In this document: positions 1 to 5,970 of the stretch, one piece after another | Position numbering within the stretch: position 1 is the first letter of the stretch | How the letters are laid out: the number at the start of each line of letters is the position of its first letter | Source: Nitrososphaerota archaeon | GTDB taxonomy: Archaea > Thermoproteota > Nitrososphaeria > Nitrososphaerales > UBA57 | NCBI GenBank assembly: GCA_022572285.1 | Contig: JACZWF010000086.1 | Location: forward strand, 1-6,911 | Direction of reading: 5' to 3' | DNA: 6,911 nucleotides | Made by a program: the position numbers and the translations under genes | The notes under the pieces: model-generated | What the model was told of the DNA's origin: nothing | Databases searched by the model: none | The model's input: the letters and a program-made list of their open reading frames with translations, nothing else

Positions 1-2
1 GC

Positions 3-110
3 ATAGGCGAATTCGGATCGGGTCTCAACAGCCGGATCTTATCGGAACTGCCGGGTTGCCGATTCACTGATGTGGACTTGGCCTGCTCGCCGTCCTTCAG
101 GTCTCGCCGG
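3..110 (+). pseudogene. N-terminal part of the methyltransferase, out of frame and cut by the window edge
   Basis: This frame is open from the left edge to a TAG at 111-113. It ends in a segment like SPSFRSRR, which resembles the helix that precedes motif I in class I methyltransferases. The frame that carries motif I has a stop at 68-70 and no ATG or GTG before motif I. Adding one G to the GG at 109-110 would read SRR-VASEVEDDVFFDLGCG and join the two parts without a break. The sequence shows the open frame and the stops. That this is the front of the same gene is inference. An in-frame GTG lies at 72-74, but the gene may start beyond the window. Confidence 0.45.
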
Positions 111-145
111 TAGCGTCCGAAGTCGAAGATGATGTCTTCTTTGAT

Positions 146-538
146 TTGGGTTGTGGATGGGGTCAGAATCTAATAGTTTTTGCGTCCGAATCTAGAATCA
201 AGAAGTGTGTGGGAATAGAGTCCAATGAAAGTCGATACGTAGAAGCTAAGAGAAGGGTCAGTCGTTGGCCTATGCAAGTATCATCTAGAATCACGATAGT
301 CAAGGGGGATCTCTTTGAACTGTTAAGGAAGGGGTACGTTGAGAAAGGCGGCATACGAACGGACCTCAAGCAAGCCACGATCATCTTCTTTGGGCTTCAT
401 ATCGATCGTGTCGATATTGATTACATCCAGAGATGGCTAAGAACTAATCAGCAAGAAGGATGTAAGCTTCTTTACTACTTCAATCATCTCATTCCTGAGA
501 TCATGCCAGATGATGTGGAGTATCCGTTCTATCGTTAA
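146..538 (+). CDS. class I SAM-dependent methyltransferase core, probably part of a broken gene
   Basis: This is the Rossmann-fold core of an S-adenosylmethionine-dependent methyltransferase. Motif I (DLGCGWGQN) binds the SAM methionine and ribose side. The GIESNES stretch supplies the acidic residue expected at the end of strand 2, followed by a helix (YVEAKRRV). ITIVKGDLF fits motif III and ATIIFFGLHID fits strand 4. The only start codon in this frame is the TTG at 146, but it lies inside motif I (the Asp of DLGCG is the codon before it), so it is unlikely to be the true start. Sense codons upstream (EVEDDVFFD) clearly belong to the same domain. The frame ends at TAA 536-538 right after YPFYR, and the same frame resumes with protein-like sequence. 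The substrate (protein lysine, RNA or small molecule) cannot be read from the sequence. The resemblance is to short archaeal Dot1/aKMT-like enzymes, from memory of the family. Confidence 0.7.
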   Translation: MGCGWGQNLIVFASESRIKKCVGIESNESRYVEAKRRVSRWPMQVSSRITIVKGDLFELLRKGYVEKGGIRTDLKQATIIFFGLHIDRVDIDYIQRWLRTNQQEGCKLLYYFNHLIPEIMPDDVEYPFYR

Positions 539-757
539 AGATTTGAAACAAGGGGTGGGCGTCTATCTTTTAGGCGACCGAGAAGAACCATGGATTGGCT
601 AGAGGCAGTTACTCAAAAAACCAAATCATCAATTCCGAATAAGAGACTGACTCTCCAGGAATTGTGGGACGAGCTCTCCCATGATTACAACGTAAAGGAC
701 ACTAGAGAAGTTGTGGATGAGTATAAAACAAGAATTGCCAGAGTCATTCGAGGATAA
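539..757 (+). pseudogene. C-terminal part of the methyltransferase behind an in-frame TAA
   Basis: Directly after the TAA at 536-538 the same frame stays open for 72 codons to TAA 755-757. It encodes FRRPRRTMDWLEAV, then a charged helical tail containing LTLQELWDELSHDY. The pattern of basic RRPR, aromatic DWL and ELWDEL-HDY looks like the C-terminal extension of a methyltransferase rather than random sequence. An ATG at 590 would give a separate 55-residue protein. The shared frame and immediate adjacency favour one gene interrupted by a nonsense change. A different frame across 513-602 (MWSIRSIVKDLKQGVGVYLL) is also open and weakens certainty about exactly how the joint was damaged. Confidence 0.5.
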
Positions 758-781
758 GGGTAGCACTGATAACCGGAATTC

Positions 782-787
782 ATTTAA
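782..787 (+). promoter_or_regulatory. TATA-like box of the RHH gene (leaderless promoter)
   Basis: ATTTAA is centred about 27 bases before the ATG at 812. That is the archaeal TATA-to-start spacing, so transcription would begin at or next to the A of the ATG and the mRNA would be leaderless. No Shine-Dalgarno sequence precedes the ATG, which agrees. This supports ATG 812 over the ATG at 806, which would be only about 21 bases away. Confidence 0.45.
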
Positions 788-793
788 CACGGC

Positions 794-813
794 ATATGCG
801 CATATATGCGCAT
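794..813. promoter_or_regulatory. tandem palindromic operator candidate (two ATATGCGCAT units)
   Basis: Two perfect copies of ATATGCGCAT stand head to tail (794-803 and 804-813). Each contains the 8-bp palindrome ATGCGCAT, and together 796-813 form a perfect 18-bp palindrome. The unit is 10 bp, about one helical turn, so two dimers would bind on the same face of the DNA. The site lies between the TATA-like box and the start codon of a ribbon-helix-helix gene and overlaps that start. RHH repressors such as MetJ and CopG are known to bind tandem or symmetric short sites cooperatively and to repress their own genes. That this site is bound by the neighbouring protein is inference. Confidence 0.6.
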
Positions 814-1069
814 GAAGGCCAGAGTGAACTTATCATTAGACTCTGATACTCTGAATAGGTCAAAAGCAATCGGTATTAATCTCAGCCAATTCCTTCAATA
901 CAATCTAGATCATGCTCTAAACAAACTAGATGTGAATGCGGAGGGTGGGATTCGAACCCACGAACTCCTGAGAGACAGGAGCCTCGGTCCTGCGCCTTTG
1001 ACCTGGCTTGGCAACCCCCGCACTGAGGTCTTCGACAAACCCAAGGGCCCCCAATGTTTGGCCCGTTAA
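812..1069 (+). CDS. small ribbon-helix-helix (CopG/CcdA-like) DNA-binding protein; 3' half runs through a tRNA antisense
   Basis: The first 40 or so residues form a compact RHH fold. A basic strand RVNLSLD (residues 4-10) would insert in the DNA major groove. Helix A follows (DTLNRSKAIG), then helix B beginning INLSQFLQYNLDHALNKL, with the turn rich in Gly and Asn as in CcdA-type antitoxins. Such proteins act as dimers and usually repress their own promoter. Start 812 is chosen because of the leaderless TATA spacing; ATG 806 is two codons earlier in frame. From about 937 the frame is simply the antisense of tRNA-Leu, giving the GGIRTHELLRDRSL string typical of tRNA antisense, so the real protein probably ends near residue 42 or a stop has been lost. 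A shift of one base would reach TAG at 927-929. No toxin partner is seen next to it, so an antitoxin role is only possible. The RHH call is fairly sure; the gene end is not. Confidence 0.55.
   Translation: MKARVNLSLDSDTLNRSKAIGINLSQFLQYNLDHALNKLDVNAEGGIRTHELLRDRSLGPAPLTWLGNPRTEVFDKPKGPQCLAR
937..1021 (-). tRNA. tRNA-Leu (anticodon GAG), CCA not encoded
   Basis: The minus strand folds into a complete type II cloverleaf of 85 bases. The acceptor stem is GCGGGGG with CCTCCGC (one G-U pair) and the discriminator is A. The D arm has stem GCC/GGC with a GG in the loop. The anticodon stem is CAGGA/TCCTG around loop CCGAGGC. A 14-base variable arm contains CTC/GAG, and the T arm is GTGGG-TTCGAAT-CCCAC. 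Anticodon GAG at 983-985, the long variable arm and discriminator A identify leucine. The 3' end is followed by TTC, so CCA must be added after transcription, as in most archaea. No intron is seen. Position 33, nearly always T, is C here. A T-rich stretch on the minus strand at 917-927 (AGTTTGTTTAG) could end transcription. Confidence 0.93.
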
Positions 1070-1073
1070 TATT
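1066..1073 (-). promoter_or_regulatory. possible TATA box of the tRNA-Leu gene
   Basis: AATATTAA on the minus strand is centred about 48 bases before the mature 5' end. With a start about 26 bases downstream it would give a leader of roughly 20 bases for RNase P to remove. The element is only suggestive. Confidence 0.3.
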
Positions 1074-1107
1074 CGTAACAAAATCCTATTCACAGTTGGG
1101 ACAAGCC

Positions 1108-1113
1108 TTATAG
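1108..1113 (+). promoter_or_regulatory. TATA-like box upstream of the DsbA-like gene
   Basis: TTATAG would place the transcript start near 1137, giving a leader of about 13 bases before ATG 1150. A run of seven T residues (1125-1131) lies between box and start. The spacing fits an archaeal promoter; no strong Shine-Dalgarno sequence is present. Confidence 0.35.
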
Positions 1114-1149
1114 CATATCTCGTGTTTTTTTGGCTCAAATAGATGACTT

Positions 1150-1839
1150 ATGCCCAAGAAACGCGCAGTTAGGAAGAGTAGCAATCGAAACATCTACATC
1201 GGTATCTCCGTGGTAGTCGTTGTGGCAGGTGTTGCGGGGATTTACTTTTTTTTCGGAAGCTCAATCACGCAAGCTACCTCACCTCAGATCAATCCAGCGG
1301 ATTTCAACCTTCCAAACCGCCTCGGCGCCGAGGATGCGCCGATTACTATTCTAGAGTTTGGTGAATATCAGTGTCCGAATTGCGCCTCTTTTTATAGGAA
1401 TACCAAAGATCTGCTCGTTTCCCGATATGTCGATTCGGGCATCGTGAAAATATACTTCAGAGATTATGCTTACTATGGACCTGATTCGACCAACGCTGCA
1501 ATCGCAGCTAGATGCGCCGGCGATCAGGGTAAGTATTGGGACTATCACGATGTCCTATTTTCGACGCAGGGACAGATTAACTCGGGCTGGGCAAACAAAA
1601 CCCAACTGGTGGGCTTTGCCGTCATAATAGACCTAGACATGCCAACATTCGCCAGTTGTCTCAATTCTGGAGACTATCTGAGCGAGGTCGAAAGTGATTT
1701 TGCGGAAGGTGTTAGGCTAGGTGTAAGAGGGACCCCCACTTTCGTAATAATAGGGCCTGACGGAAGACAACAGATCATCGTCGGCGCCCAGCCATTTAGT
1801 GCCTTCGAGCGAGTGATAGAGTCCTTGTTGATAGGTTGA
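1150..1839 (+). CDS. membrane-anchored DsbA-like thioredoxin-fold disulfide oxidoreductase
   Basis: The 229-residue protein begins with a basic tail (KKRAVRKSSNR) followed by one hydrophobic helix at about 15-36. This is an N-in anchor that puts the rest outside the membrane. The thioredoxin fold starts at about 60 (EDAPITILEFGEYQCPNC) with the active-site pair C75 and C78 in CPNC, preceded by the usual F-x-x-x-x-C spacing. The DsbA helical insertion holds two more cysteines, C122 (AARCAGDQGKYWDYHD) and C170 (FASCLNSGDY), which occur in many DsbA/thioredoxin_4 homologues and may form a second disulfide. The cis-proline loop is GVRGTPTFV (T195-P196). It should make or isomerise disulfides in exported proteins. 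The next gene, starting 6 bases after the stop, encodes a membrane protein with a CGC motif and is probably co-transcribed. Family assignment is secure; whether it oxidises or isomerises is open. Confidence 0.92.
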   Translation: MPKKRAVRKSSNRNIYIGISVVVVVAGVAGIYFFFGSSITQATSPQINPADFNLPNRLGAEDAPITILEFGEYQCPNCASFYRNTKDLLVSRYVDSGIVKIYFRDYAYYGPDSTNAAIAARCAGDQGKYWDYHDVLFSTQGQINSGWANKTQLVGFAVIIDLDMPTFASCLNSGDYLSEVESDFAEGVRLGVRGTPTFVIIGPDGRQQIIVGAQPFSAFERVIESLLIG

Positions 1840-1845
1840 TAATAC

Positions 1846-2376
1846 TTGGTATCATTAATCGCCGTCCGACTGGTCTATAGCCAGGCTAAATATTTCATGC
1901 TAGCTATCGCAATTGCATTTTCCGTCGCGATAACAATGTTTTTCCTCGATGGATTCCTATTTCTCTCTCCCTTCCCTGTCTTCTTTCTACCCACCGAAAA
2001 GCTTCTCGAGTTCTCACTTCTCGTGCTTATCTCAGGGCTATCTGGTTTGGTAGCTCCGATGGCAATCTACAGCTATTCCAACCTTCGAAGTAGGAAGGTG
2101 GGCCAGGGAACCCTCGGTGCCTTCGGTTCATTATTTGGAATGGTTACAGGAGTTTGTGGCTGTAGTTCAGTGGGATTCGCCTTGATTACCTCTCTTGGCG
2201 CCGTAGGTACGGCTGGGACAGCCTTCTTATCAAATTTTCAAATACCACTGCGATTGCTTTCCATCTCACTTCTGACTGTGTCACTCATTTATGCAAATAG
2301 GTCGATTACAAAAGAATGTAAAATAAATCCTGCCACTCTAGGCGAACCTGCAAGGATAGAAATACGCCACCACTAG
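1846..2376 (+). CDS. multi-spanning membrane protein with CGC motif, possible partner of the DsbA-like protein
   Basis: I do not recognise a named family. The 176 residues show about four hydrophobic segments near 17-36, 53-78, 87-125 (long, perhaps two helices with a Gly-rich break) and 132-150, then a polar C-terminal tail. The striking element is TGVCGCSSVGFALITSLGA: a Cys-Gly-Cys (C104, C106) placed within or at the end of a helix and followed by small residues. A further Cys lies at 158. The TTG start at 1846 follows the previous stop by 6 bases, with a weak AGGTTGAT ribosome-binding-like stretch overlapping that stop. An in-frame ATG at 1897 (residue 18) sits at the first membrane helix and is an alternative. 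The tight spacing suggests an operon with the DsbA-like gene. A role in passing electrons to or from it is inference; a metal site at the CGC is another option. Confidence 0.75.
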   Translation: MVSLIAVRLVYSQAKYFMLAIAIAFSVAITMFFLDGFLFLSPFPVFFLPTEKLLEFSLLVLISGLSGLVAPMAIYSYSNLRSRKVGQGTLGAFGSLFGMVTGVCGCSSVGFALITSLGAVGTAGTAFLSNFQIPLRLLSISLLTVSLIYANRSITKECKINPATLGEPARIEIRHH

Positions 2377-2393
2377 CCCAATTAGAGAACCTG

Positions 2394-2407
2394 ATATACA
2401 CTTTTAG
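2394..2407 (+). promoter_or_regulatory. possible TATA box(es) for the Kelch gene
   Basis: Two AT-rich candidates precede ATG 2433. ATATAC at 2394-2399 would give a leader of about 10 bases. TTTTAG at 2402-2407 is centred 28 bases before the ATG and would give a leaderless transcript. No Shine-Dalgarno sequence is seen. The 56-base gap from the previous gene leaves room for an independent promoter. Confidence 0.3.
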
Positions 2408-2432
2408 GGCAAAAAAGCTTCTCTAGAGTTAG

Positions 2433-3737
2433 ATGAGTGGATTAACCTATCTCGCTGCCTTCTTGCTCACCCTCATTCTAATTGGAGTCGGGCCTATCTA
2501 CTCACAATCTGCGGAATGGAGTTCTAAGTCAGCAATGCCTACTTCTAGGACAGAAGTCGTTGGAGCTGCCATTGGAACTATGATCTATGCGGTGGGTGGC
2601 TTTGACTCAGGACGGCAGACACTATCGGTAGTAGAAGTATATGACGTAGAGAAGGATTCCTGGCTCGAAGTCTCATCCCTTCCGATCCCTCTCCACCACA
2701 CGACAGTCGTAACATATGATGGGATGCTCCATGTTATAGGTGGCTACACGACCTCTCCTCAAGGAGGCTGGCTGCCGTCAGATCGACATTTCGTTTATCA
2801 ACCTGAATCAGACACCTGGTCAGAGCGGGCCAGAATGCCTACAGCTAGAGGAGCTCTTACTGCTCAAGAGATCGACGGCCGCATCTACGCTATTGGGGGC
2901 GCTACCACTTCAGCAATCCTCGCAACAAATGAAGCATATGATCCCATAACAGATAGTTGGGAAACCTTGGAACCGATGCCAACACCCCGAGAGCATCTCG
3001 CCTCCGGCAAAGGTGACGGAAAGATTTACGTCATCGGTGGAAGAACTGGTGGGCTAACGACAAACCTGGACATTAATGAAGAATATGATCCGATTACTAA
3101 TTCATGGGCGAAGCGATCTCCAATGCCCTCTCGTAGAGGCGGCTTGGTTGCTGCAACTGCGGGCGGCAGCATCTTCGTCTTCGGGGGTGAATCTCCTGAG
3201 GGAACATTCGGAAATAACGAGCAGTACTTTCCATCAAACGACACTTGGAGAGTGAGGCAACGAATGCCCACCCCACGACACGGATTGGCTGCCGTGACCG
3301 TGGAGTCCAGCATCTATGTCATCGGCGGTGGCCCAAGACCAGGATTCTATTTCAGTTCAGCAAACGAGGTCTTCTCTCCCCTCGAGTTACAACCAGTCGA
3401 GGTTGAGCTTCAACCCCCCGTTGAAGCTCCAGATCCTATTCCCCTCCCCGAACCAATCGTAGAGCCTCCTGAACCTCCACCCGCGCCGCCAGAACCTATA
3501 GTGGAACCTGCCCCTGAACCACAGGTTCCAGTGATTCCGGATCCTGGGCCTGAGGCTATAGTTGAAGCTCCTGAAGAGGTTCTTATTCCTGAACAACCCT
3601 TACCAGAGCCGTCTGCGAATGATGCGTTAGAATCTAGTTCTAACAGGATGCCTTCTTTACTCCTTACCCTATTACCTATAATTGGCGCTGTTATTCTGAT
3701 CTTGCTTTTTGTGGTTATTGTTAAGAGAAAGAATTAA
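2433..3737 (+). CDS. secreted six-bladed Kelch propeller with Pro/Glu-rich stalk and C-terminal membrane anchor
   Basis: The 434-residue protein has four parts. First, a signal peptide at 1 to about 26 (hydrophobic LAAFLLTLILIGVGPIYS). Second, six Kelch repeats at about 29-318: the Gly-Gly pairs at 55, 103, 155, 202, 251 and 298 recur every 47-52 residues, each followed by a conserved Tyr/Phe and a Trp (77, 129, 176, 225, 272) and then an MPTxR-like turn. The W29 strand at the start and the unpaired last strand (NEVFSPLE) suggest that the ring is closed by joining the two ends. Third, about 80 residues rich in Pro and Glu (about 320-397) with an imperfect repeat EPIVEPPEP / EPIVEPAPEP, forming an extended stalk. 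Fourth, a membrane helix at about 407-430 ending in KRKN, the usual stop-transfer signal. It should display a propeller outside the cell, perhaps through an S-layer. Kelch propellers bind proteins or sugars and some are enzymes; no active site is recognisable here. Confidence 0.88.
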   Translation: MSGLTYLAAFLLTLILIGVGPIYSQSAEWSSKSAMPTSRTEVVGAAIGTMIYAVGGFDSGRQTLSVVEVYDVEKDSWLEVSSLPIPLHHTTVVTYDGMLHVIGGYTTSPQGGWLPSDRHFVYQPESDTWSERARMPTARGALTAQEIDGRIYAIGGATTSAILATNEAYDPITDSWETLEPMPTPREHLASGKGDGKIYVIGGRTGGLTTNLDINEEYDPITNSWAKRSPMPSRRGGLVAATAGGSIFVFGGESPEGTFGNNEQYFPSNDTWRVRQRMPTPRHGLAAVTVESSIYVIGGGPRPGFYFSSANEVFSPLELQPVEVELQPPVEAPDPIPLPEPIVEPPEPPPAPPEPIVEPAPEPQVPVIPDPGPEAIVEAPEEVLIPEQPLPEPSANDALESSSNRMPSLLLTLLPIIGAVILILLFVVIVKRKN

Positions 3738-3767
3738 GAACATTCGTGATTCAATATCAACATTCCC

Positions 3768-4235
3768 ATGAATAAGGACGATCCGCTTTTCGGAGCATCA
3801 GCACCAGACTTTTCATTAAATGATCACGAAGGGATATTGAGATCCCTTAAGGACTATTCGGGCAAGAAGTTAGTCCTATATTTCTACCCGAAGGATGATA
3901 CTCCGGGTTGCACCAAAGAGGCCTGTGGCTTCAGAGATTCACACAATACAATCCGAGAAGTCGGAGCAGAGGTAGTTGGTGTCAGCAGGGATGACCTTTC
4001 TTCTCATCAGAGATTCAGAACAAAGTATTCGCTCACATTCCCTCTCCTTAGCGATCCCGAAGGGACGGTATCAAAACGCTATCAGGTCTACAAGATGAAG
4101 AATCTTTATGGGAGGCAATCCATGGGCATCGAGAGATCAACCTTCATTATTGATGAGAAGGGAGTTATTACCGGGGTCTTTAGAAAAGTCAGAGTAGATG
4201 GTCACCTCGAGGAAGTCCTGGGTTCATTAAAGTAG
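3768..4235 (+). CDS. peroxiredoxin of the PrxQ/Bcp type (thiol peroxidase)
   Basis: The 155-residue protein reduces hydrogen peroxide and organic hydroperoxides with thiols. The hallmark is YPKDDTPGCTKEACGFRD. C48 in TPGCT is the peroxidatic cysteine, and C53, five residues later in the same helix, is the resolving cysteine that defines the PrxQ/Bcp subgroup. The conserved arginine is R123 (IERSTFIID). The start motif GASAPDFSLNDHEG is also typical. There is no signal peptide, so it is cytoplasmic and would be recycled by thioredoxin. Length and motifs are complete. It follows the Kelch gene by 30 bases and could be co-transcribed, though no strong ribosome-binding site is seen. It is convergent with the ABC gene, whose stop lies 10 bases beyond. 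Confidence 0.96.
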   Translation: MNKDDPLFGASAPDFSLNDHEGILRSLKDYSGKKLVLYFYPKDDTPGCTKEACGFRDSHNTIREVGAEVVGVSRDDLSSHQRFRTKYSLTFPLLSDPEGTVSKRYQVYKMKNLYGRQSMGIERSTFIIDEKGVITGVFRKVRVDGHLEEVLGSLK

Positions 4236-4248
4236 AGTAGGTTCTCTA
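4233..4248. other. short inverted repeat joining two convergent stop codons
   Basis: TAGAG and CTCTA form a 5-bp stem around TAGGTT. The left arm contains the TAG stop of the peroxiredoxin gene and the right arm contains the TAG stop of the ABC gene on the other strand. It could form a small hairpin in either mRNA. No T-run follows closely, so a terminator role is weakly supported and the match may be chance. Confidence 0.25.
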
Positions 4249-5970
4249 TTTGCCGGTTGCAATAGCATCCAAGACTGCATCGCTGAAGAAATCCTCTCTC
4301 AACCTGAATTGAGTTTCGTAGACCTTCCTATAGAGGCCATTTTTCGCGAGTAACCCTGCGTGGGTCCCCGTCTCAACTATTCTTCCGTCCTCTATTACAA
4401 CGATCTTGTCTGCTCTGCGCACTGTCGAAAGCCTATGTGCAATGATGAATGTCGTCCTCCCATTCATCAAACGCTTAAGGGCACCCTCAATCAAAATTTC
4501 TGATTCTGAATCTATATTAGAGGTAGCCTCATCTAAAATAAGAATAGAAGGGTTGCGAAGTAACGCCCTTGCAATGGCAATTCTCTGTCGCTCTCCGCCC
4601 GAGAGTTTAACGCCCCGTTCTCCTATAGGGGTATCATAACCGTTTGGAAGAGAGGTAATGAAGTCATGAGCGTTAGCGGCCCTTGCGGCTTCTTCTAGTT
4701 CCGTGTCGTTCGCTCGTAGGTTACCATACGATATATTCTCTTTAACTGTACCAGAGAAGAGAAACGTCTCCTGGAGGACTACCCCAATCTGTTCCCTTAA
4801 GGAACGTAGCTTCAATTCTTCAATCGGATAGCCATCTATGGTAATTTGTCCCTCAGTAGGATCATGGAATCGCATAAGGAGATTCGCAACGGTGGTCTTA
4901 CCAGCTCCACTTCGTCCCACCAGAGCAACAACCTCGCCTTTCTTGGCGCTAAGAGAGAAATCTCGGAGGACTGGCCGGTCGGAGTCATATCCAAAGGAAA
5001 CATTTTGAAAGGTCACATCGCCCTTAATTCGGGGTTCGGCACTTCCTTCCTTGGCAGGTTCCTGAGGTACATCCATTATCTCGAAGAGTCTCTCCGTAGC
5101 TGCCATCCCTCGCTGGATAATTAGATTCAACTTGCTCAGACTCATTACTGGATTATACAATCTGGTCAAGTAAGCGAAATAAGCAACAAGTTGGCCGACT
5201 GTGAAACTTCCAGATATTACAGATGGAGCCGCAAACCAGACAACGATGGCTGTACCAATGATCATGATTATTTCCACGGTTGAGCCATATATCGACCATG
5301 CCTTTGCCGCCTTTACATTCGCATTCATGCTCTTGATCGATTTATCGGAGAATCGCTCAACTTCAAACCCTTCTCTTGTAAACGCCTTTACTATTCTGAT
5401 TCCAGATATTGTCTCCTCGGCTCTTGACGCGATCTCACCAGTGTTCTGTTTTACAATCCTCGATATCTCTCGGATTCGCTTTCGCGAATAATACACCGTA
5501 AAGGATAGCAGTGGAAATGTAATGAAAACCAGTAGTGTGAGGGAGAAGTTCATAAATAATAAGATGGAAATCGCGCCAACCAACATCACCAGCTGAACGC
5601 CCAGAATTGTAGTGCCGTAGGTGATTAGGTCTTCTACGTCATCCACATCATTGGTCATTCTTGAGACGAGATCTCCAGTCTGGCGTTTTTCGAATATTCG
5701 GATCGGAAGTCTCTGCAGGTGCCAGTAAAAATCGATTCTCAACTTATGGATGATCCGCTGACTGGTTCGAGATAATGTGATGTCCTGAAGATACGAGAAA
5801 AACTGTCCTATTAGGACGAGTAATACTAGGCCGCCTGCGACCCATGGTAACAAACCAAGATTGCGCCCAATGATGACTTGATCTATTAGAACAGTTCCGG
5901 TAATCCATGGAACTGCCAGAGCGAACACGGTAGCTATCACCATGAAGATTACTGCTCTTGCAATATCCAT
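4246..5970 (-). CDS. ABC exporter half-transporter (membrane domain fused to ATPase, ABCB/MsbA-like)
   Basis: The 574-residue protein fuses an exporter-type membrane domain (about 1-290) to an ATPase domain (about 315-550). It would act as a homodimer or with a sister half to export a lipid, peptide or drug-like molecule; the substrate cannot be read. The ATPase motifs are all intact: A-loop Tyr (FGY, 328), Walker A GRSGAGKTT (352-360), Q-loop Q400, signature LSGGE (456-460), Walker B ILILDE (476-481), D-loop SNID (484-487, usually SALD) and switch H512 (AHRLST). The membrane part has the usual coupling-helix sequences GDLVSRMTNDVDDVED and ISGIRIVKAFTRE. ATG 5970 is the first start in this frame, but sense codons upstream (SRRLLPYVGPHR) match the elbow helix found in front of helix 1 in this family. 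The true start is probably ATG 6062 with a one-base shift between. Function is likely even from 5970, because helix 1 is complete. Confidence 0.95.
   Translation of the reverse strand: MDIARAVIFMVIATVFALAVPWITGTVLIDQVIIGRNLGLLPWVAGGLVLLVLIGQFFSYLQDITLSRTSQRIIHKLRIDFYWHLQRLPIRIFEKRQTGDLVSRMTNDVDDVEDLITYGTTILGVQLVMLVGAISILLFMNFSLTLLVFITFPLLSFTVYYSRKRIREISRIVKQNTGEIASRAEETISGIRIVKAFTREGFEVERFSDKSIKSMNANVKAAKAWSIYGSTVEIIMIIGTAIVVWFAAPSVISGSFTVGQLVAYFAYLTRLYNPVMSLSKLNLIIQRGMAATERLFEIMDVPQEPAKEGSAEPRIKGDVTFQNVSFGYDSDRPVLRDFSLSAKKGEVVALVGRSGAGKTTVANLLMRFHDPTEGQITIDGYPIEELKLRSLREQIGVVLQETFLFSGTVKENISYGNLRANDTELEEAARAANAHDFITSLPNGYDTPIGERGVKLSGGERQRIAIARALLRNPSILILDEATSNIDSESEILIEGALKRLMNGRTTFIIAHRLSTVRRADKIVVIEDGRIVETGTHAGLLAKNGLYRKVYETQFRLREDFFSDAVLDAIATGK

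Noticed and set aside
536..538. Programmed recoding of the TAA (readthrough or a special amino acid)
   Set aside because: Pyrrolysine uses TAG and selenocysteine uses TGA; nothing supports recoding of TAA. Ordinary damage is simpler.
513..602. Separate small protein MWSIRSIVKDLKQGVGVYLL...
   Set aside because: It overlaps the methyltransferase frame, has no start signal and no family; it may instead reflect how the joint was damaged.
937..1021. Attachment site of an integrated element at the tRNA 3' end
   Set aside because: I saw no second copy of the tRNA 3' segment and no integrase in the window, so it is only raised as a possibility in the findings.
3420..3600. DNA repeats in the Pro/Glu region as a CRISPR or satellite
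   Set aside because: The repeats are imperfect, codon-phased and explained by the protein repeat EPIVEP.
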